DNA from: JABDBK01 sp964453575
Lineage (GTDB): Bacteria > Pseudomonadota > Gammaproteobacteria > DSM-16500
Reading direction: 5' to 3'
Assembly: GCA_964453575.1 (NCBI GenBank)
Contig: CAYVRW010000078.1
Location: 1-9,797, forward strand
DNA: 9,797 nucleotides
The notes below the pieces were generated by a model, which saw nothing but the letters and a program-made list of their open reading frames with translations, was not told the DNA's origin and ran no database searches. Below are positions 6,756 through 9,797 of the stretch, one piece after another (positions within the stretch are counted from its first letter, which is position 1; the number at the start of each line of letters is the position of its first letter). Made by a program: the position numbers and the translations under genes.

Positions 6756-7799
6756 TTACATTACAGTTTGACTATTTTCATTTAATTTCATAATACGGCG
6801 ATACGTTTCTTGCCATTTGGGACTTTTTTTAAGATCATCCGCTGATAACAAACATTTTCCTTGCATTTTTTCAAATAAATCATGATCGACAACAGCATGC
6901 TGCGGCAATCCATCTATCGCTTGGATGGCGCCGAGTCGATTATTACAAATCAATACCATGTTACAACCTGCCGATAATGCCGCTTTCGCCCGATCAAGAT
7001 AATTGCCTGCAAACGCTGCGCCATGCATATTTAAATCATCACTAAAAATCATGCCGGCAAACTGATGATTTTTTCGTAATACAGTTTGCAGCCAATAGGA
7101 CGAAAATCCTACGGGTTTTTCATCCACTGCAGAAAAAACAATATGCGCCGGCATAATCGCATCTAAATGCGTAGACATCAATGCTTTAAAGGTTTGTAAA
7201 TCATCTTGCATGATGTCAGCTAAACACCGTTCATCAAGCGGCAATGTTACATGAGAATCTGCAATGACAGAACCATGACCAGGAAAATGTTTACCGGTTG
7301 CAGCCATCCCTGCTTTATGCATGCCATTAATCCATGCTTTTGCAAGCGCAATCACACAATCAGGATCACGATGAAACGCCCTATCACCTATCGCGGGATT
7401 CGCTGTTTTATGCAAATCCAAGACCGGTGCAAAACTCATGTCCACGCCTAAAGAAAGCAATTCACTTGCCATCAGCCATGCACAATTTTCAGCAAATAAT
7501 AATGCTTGCGCCGGGTCTGCATCATACCATTGGCCTATCATTCCCATGCTAGGCAATCGCGTAACACCTTCTTTAAATCGCTGAACTCTTCCGCCTTCTT
7601 GATCAACTGTAATCAATAGCGGCGTGTCTCTAGCTTCTCGAATCGCTTTGCAAAGATGGGCGATTTGTTCAGGATTTTCATAATTTCGAGCAAATAATAT
7701 TACCCCACCCACGGATGGATGTTGTATGATTTCCCGCTCTTCCTGGGTCATTTCAGTCCCTGCTAAATCAAGCACGACTGGACCGATTCTTTGTAACAT
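6756..7799 (-). CDS. nagZ: Beta-N-acetylhexosaminidase NagZ
   Basis: A 347-residue glycoside hydrolase family 3 enzyme. NagZ acts in the cytoplasm in peptidoglycan recycling, removing GlcNAc from GlcNAc-anhydroMurNAc peptides. Visible motifs: ITVDQEGGRVQRF (63-75) near the substrate pocket; KHFPGHG (170-176) followed by the D-S-H triad (181-183) of the NagZ mobile loop, which supplies the catalytic Asp/His pair; and FSDDLNMHGA (252-261), where Asp254 is the expected nucleophile. No signal peptide is present, consistent with the cytoplasm, and the length is typical of proteobacterial NagZ. The start codon at 7797-7799 has only a weak ribosome site (AGG about eight bases upstream). A consensus TATAAT lies 29 nt upstream. 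It appears to be the first gene of a nagZ-hpt-fadE operon and is divergent from prmB. Confidence 0.95.
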   Translation of the reverse strand: MLQRIGPVVLDLAGTEMTQEEREIIQHPSVGGVILFARNYENPEQIAHLCKAIREARDTPLLITVDQEGGRVQRFKEGVTRLPSMGMIGQWYDADPAQALLFAENCAWLMASELLSLGVDMSFAPVLDLHKTANPAIGDRAFHRDPDCVIALAKAWINGMHKAGMAATGKHFPGHGSVIADSHVTLPLDERCLADIMQDDLQTFKALMSTHLDAIMPAHIVFSAVDEKPVGFSSYWLQTVLRKNHQFAGMIFSDDLNMHGAAFAGNYLDRAKAALSAGCNMVLICNNRLGAIQAIDGLPQHAVVDHDLFEKMQGKCLLSADDLKKSPKWQETYRRIMKLNENSQTVM

Positions 7800-7827
7800 A
7801 ATAGTAGCCTGTGTTATCGAACCCGGA

Positions 7828-7833
7828 ATTATA
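7828..7833 (-). promoter_or_regulatory. Candidate -10 box of the nagZ operon
   Basis: The minus strand reads TATAAT, a perfect sigma-70 -10 hexamer, which would start transcription about 20 nt before nagZ. The -35 position at 17-bp spacing reads ATTCTA, a poor match. The site lies in the 74-bp gap shared with the divergent prmB, so both promoters must overlap or lie back to back here. Confidence 0.45.
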
Positions 7834-7873
7834 CACCGTGAAGTGATCAGTAGAATAGAGAGAGGTTAAAATA

Positions 7874-8758
7874 ATGAGTGAGATGAATGAATTATATACC
7901 ATACGTGACTTTATTCGATGGGCGGTAAGCCAATTTAATGAAGCAAACCTCTATTATGGCCATGGCACTGAGACCGCTTGGGATGAGGCGATTGCTCTTA
8001 TTTTGCACACCATTCATTTACCGCATGATATTAATCCTATGGTTTTAGACGCACGTTTAACGCAAAGTGAGCGAAAATTATTGCTTAGTGTTATTGAAAA
8101 GCGTGTTCGTGAACGCATACCCGTGCCTTATATCACCCATGAAGCATGGTTTGCAGGCCTGCCCTTTTATGTTGATGAAAGAGTATTAATCCCTCGATCT
8201 CCTATGGCTGAACTTATTGAAAATCATTTTCAACCTTGGGCGGAACATTCTATTGAAAATATTTTAGACCTTTGCACTGGCAGCGGTTGTATTGCGATTG
8301 CTTGTGCAAAAGCATTTCCGGATGCTTTAGTTGATGCGACAGATATTTCAGCTGATGCGATTGAAGTGGCAAACATGAATATTCTACGTCATGAATGTGC
8401 TGATCAAGTCCAGGTTTATAAAGCAGATTTATTTGATGGATTACCTGCAAAAAAATATGATTTGATCATCAGTAATCCGCCTTATGTCGATGCAGAAGAT
8501 ATGGCGGCATTACCGCAAGAATTTCGCCATGAACCAACGCTTGCTTTAGCGGCTGGCAATGATGGACTTGATATTGTGAAACGCATATTATCCGACGCTA
8601 AAAAATATTTAACACCTGACGGCCTTCTTGTTGTTGAAGTGGGCAATAGTGAAGTCGCCCTAACTGAAAAATTTTCTGATATACCCTTTATGTGGCTAGA
8701 ATTTCAGCGCGGTGGCGGCGGGGTGTTTTTGTTGACGTATGAACAGTTAACAACCTAA
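7874..8758 (+). CDS. prmB: Ribosomal protein L3 N5-glutamine methyltransferase PrmB
   Basis: A 294-residue SAM-dependent methyltransferase that methylates a glutamine side chain of ribosomal protein uL3. The helical N-terminal part (about 1-90) is followed by the Rossmann methyltransferase domain. IPRSPMAELI (106-115) is typical of PrmB and separates it from the release-factor methyltransferase PrmC. LDLCTGSGCIAIA (131-143) is the SAM-binding motif I. NPPYVDAEDMAALPQEFRHE (201-220) holds the NPPY motif that grips the target glutamine, with PrmB-specific residues after it, and ALAAGNDGLDIV follows. ATG 7874 has GAGAGAGG about eight bases upstream; a second ATG three codons later lacks its own site. 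It is divergent from nagZ and followed by 128 bp of AT-rich DNA, so it is probably transcribed alone. Confidence 0.95.
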   Translation: MSEMNELYTIRDFIRWAVSQFNEANLYYGHGTETAWDEAIALILHTIHLPHDINPMVLDARLTQSERKLLLSVIEKRVRERIPVPYITHEAWFAGLPFYVDERVLIPRSPMAELIENHFQPWAEHSIENILDLCTGSGCIAIACAKAFPDALVDATDISADAIEVANMNILRHECADQVQVYKADLFDGLPAKKYDLIISNPPYVDAEDMAALPQEFRHEPTLALAAGNDGLDIVKRILSDAKKYLTPDGLLVVEVGNSEVALTEKFSDIPFMWLEFQRGGGGVFLLTYEQLTT

Positions 8759-8832
8759 TATAATGTGTCGATTTAAGCAATGCGTGTTAAATAATTAATT
8801 CGCAAAATTAATTTTTATTCTCTCTATTTTCG

Positions 8833-8838
8833 TATAAT
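8833..8838 (+). promoter_or_regulatory. Candidate -10 box of the 135-aa orphan gene
   Basis: A perfect TATAAT lies 49 nt before the ATG at 8887, inside the AT-rich gap after prmB. The -35 position (AATTTT at 17 bp) is poor. A separate promoter would fit the orphan gene being independent of prmB. Confidence 0.4.
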
Positions 8839-8886
8839 ATAGCCTCGATTATTATTATCATTTTAAAATCATTTGAGGAGAGCTTA

Positions 8887-9294
8887 ATGCAGAATAGACT
8901 ATTTACAGATCAACAAAAAATTACACATTTTACCTACATTGATTTGTTAAATGATAAACCCACTTATCTTGTTGAATTAACCCTTCCAAAATCAGCGGCC
9001 ATTCCACAAGGTTTTGGTCTTGAAAAATGGGGAACAGCATACTTTGGCGCTGATATGATTCCACAAGCAAAAGACCGTGAATTTTATGCATACAATACGC
9101 GAGAAATCACTGATTGGCCGCCGCTTAAGAGTTTATTTGATACCTTAAAATCTACTGGCTATAGCGTTTTTTATACATTTGATGGGGCACATCGAGAAGT
9201 TGAAGATTTTGATACATTTAAAAATGCAGTTATTAGCGAGTACAATAGACACCAAAAAGGAAAAGCTGAATTATTTTGCATAACTCCAAATTAA
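8887..9294 (+). CDS. Hypothetical protein, 135 aa
   Basis: I do not recognise a family. The protein begins MQNRLFTDQQKITHFTYIDL and ends KAELFCITPN. It is a mixed alpha/beta-looking soluble protein, rich in aromatic residues (GFGLEKWGTAYFGADMIP, FYAYNTREITDWPPL, YSVFYTFDGAHREVEDFDTF), with no signal peptide, membrane segment or obvious catalytic motif. The start is well supported: GAGGAGA (8875-8881) sits five bases before ATG, and a TATAAT lies at 8833. It is followed by two hairpins and a convergent ankyrin-repeat gene, which suggests it forms a one-gene transcription unit. Codon use is like that of its neighbours, giving no clear sign of recent transfer. Its position beside a putative effector gene raises the possibility that it is accessory, but nothing in the sequence shows a function. 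Confidence 0.75.
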   Translation: MQNRLFTDQQKITHFTYIDLLNDKPTYLVELTLPKSAAIPQGFGLEKWGTAYFGADMIPQAKDREFYAYNTREITDWPPLKSLFDTLKSTGYSVFYTFDGAHREVEDFDTFKNAVISEYNRHQKGKAELFCITPN

Positions 9295-9295
9295 C

Positions 9296-9350
9296 GCCGT
9301 CGAGCAACGGCTAAACTCCCGCCATATCATAAGATTGGCGGGACTATTTC
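9296..9350. terminator. Double hairpin between convergent genes
   Basis: Two hairpins follow the stop at 9294. The first is GCCGT (9296-9300) with ACGGC (9307-9311). The second is TCCCGCCA (9317-9324) with TGGCGGGA (9336-9343), an 8-bp GC-rich stem around an 11-nt loop. The tracts after the second stem are only mildly T-rich (CTATTTC on the plus strand, GTTTAG on the minus strand). A shared bidirectional terminator for the 135-aa gene and the ankyrin gene is the most likely role. Confidence 0.45.
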
Positions 9351-9797
9351 ATAGCAATATACAACCCCTATGACCTCTTCTCTGCTCATTTTCCACTGAT
9401 TGTGAATCAGAAGATGTAGGTATTAGATTCTGAGGAGTAGACGCGCTAGCTGAAAATGAGCCAAATCTTGTTAGCAATTCACCATTTGAAATAGCAGGTG
9501 CGGATAATCCTAATTCTTCACGAAATCTGTTCATTAATGCTTTATCTTCCTGAGGCACTTCTTCATCTCTCATTCTATTTAAAAAAAGTTTTGCAATGTC
9601 CCATTTTTTATTTGCACAAGCAAAAAGAAACGGACTTTGGCCGCCATTATGCTTAACAAAAATATTGGTTTGATTTGTTAAGTAATTTTCAATTAAAAAT
9701 TTAACCGCCTCTTGATGATCATTTAATACTGCTCTATGCAAGGGAGTTGTACCATCATCTATCCGAGGTTTAGCTAAATCTACTTTAGCCTCAGCTA
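9349..9797 (-). CDS. Ankyrin-repeat protein with C-terminal CaaX-like motif, C-terminal part
   Basis: The last 148 residues of an ankyrin-repeat protein; the frame stays open to the right edge, so the N-terminus is outside the window. A TTG codon at 9739-9741 lies inside an ankyrin motif and is not a credible start: upstream in frame is AEAKVDLAKPRIDDGTTPLH. Two repeats are visible: DGTTPLHRAVLNDHQEAVKF, continuing LIEN, and GGQSPFLFACANKKWDIAKL, continuing FLNR. A polar Ser/Thr/Asn-rich tail follows (SFSASASTPQNLIPTSSDSQ), then a basic stretch EQRRGHRG and the final four residues CILL before TGA at 9349-9351. Ankyrin repeats mediate protein binding. Cys-aliphatic-aliphatic-Leu at the extreme C-terminus is the form recognised by eukaryotic geranylgeranyltransferase I. 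Some Legionella effectors (for example AnkB) use a host-processed CaaX box, so a secreted, host-lipidated effector is plausible here. Secretion itself is not shown. Confidence 0.88.
   Translation of the reverse strand, partial: AEAKVDLAKPRIDDGTTPLHRAVLNDHQEAVKFLIENYLTNQTNIFVKHNGGQSPFLFACANKKWDIAKLFLNRMRDEEVPQEDKALMNRFREELGLSAPAISNGELLTRFGSFSASASTPQNLIPTSSDSQSVENEQRRGHRGCILL

Noticed and set aside
8793..8816. AATTAATT hairpin followed by a T-run after prmB, as a terminator
   Set aside because: The stem is 8 bp of A/T only and would be very unstable; such repeats are common by chance in this AT-rich gap.
9280..9291. FCITPN at the end of the 135-aa protein as a second CaaX box
   Set aside because: The cysteine is five residues from the end, not four, and the residues after it include proline, so it does not fit the motif.
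9739..9741. TTG as the start of the ankyrin gene
   Set aside because: It codes for the leucine in an ankyrin TPLH motif, and the open frame continues upstream to the window edge with repeat-like sequence.

Overview
The window looks like a low-GC gammaproteobacterial chromosome, most likely from the Legionellales (Legionella/Coxiella/Aquicella-like). This is inferred from the long FadE-type acyl-CoA dehydrogenases, PrmB and NagZ of gammaproteobacterial type, AT-rich codon use, and an ankyrin-repeat protein with a eukaryote-style C-terminus. I cannot name the species from sequence alone.

Layout. (1) Positions 1-2668, minus strand: a fatty-acid beta-oxidation pair, a FadE-like acyl-CoA dehydrogenase (copy 1) followed after 16 nt by the start of a thiolase that runs off the left edge. 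(2) 2669-3371: about 700 bases of AT-rich DNA without a convincing gene. It holds a 49-bp direct repeat in two copies 266 bp apart, each centred on a back-to-back pair of DnaA-box-like sequences, with further DnaA-like boxes and A-tracts: an origin-like or DnaA-binding locus. (3) 3372-3667: a 72-codon orphan gene and a near-perfect 18-bp-stem palindrome of the GTAG/REP type. (4) 3668-7799, minus strand: nagZ, hpt and a second, more canonical fadE paralogue, closely spaced and probably one operon (peptidoglycan recycling, purine salvage, beta-oxidation). A consensus -10 box lies upstream of nagZ. (5) 7874-8758, plus strand: prmB, the ribosomal protein L3 glutamine methyltransferase, divergent from nagZ. 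(6) 8759-9797: an accessory segment with an orphan 135-aa gene on the plus strand, two hairpins, and the convergent 3' part of an ankyrin-repeat gene whose protein ends in Cys-Ile-Leu-Leu.

The two fadE genes carry out the same step, the first oxidation of acyl-CoA. Copy 1 sits with a thiolase, while copy 2 sits with salvage genes and keeps the canonical family C-terminus. The most notable observations are the CaaX-like C-terminus of the ankyrin protein, which suggests an effector prenylated by a eukaryotic host, and the DnaA-box-rich duplicated spacer between the fadE paralogues.
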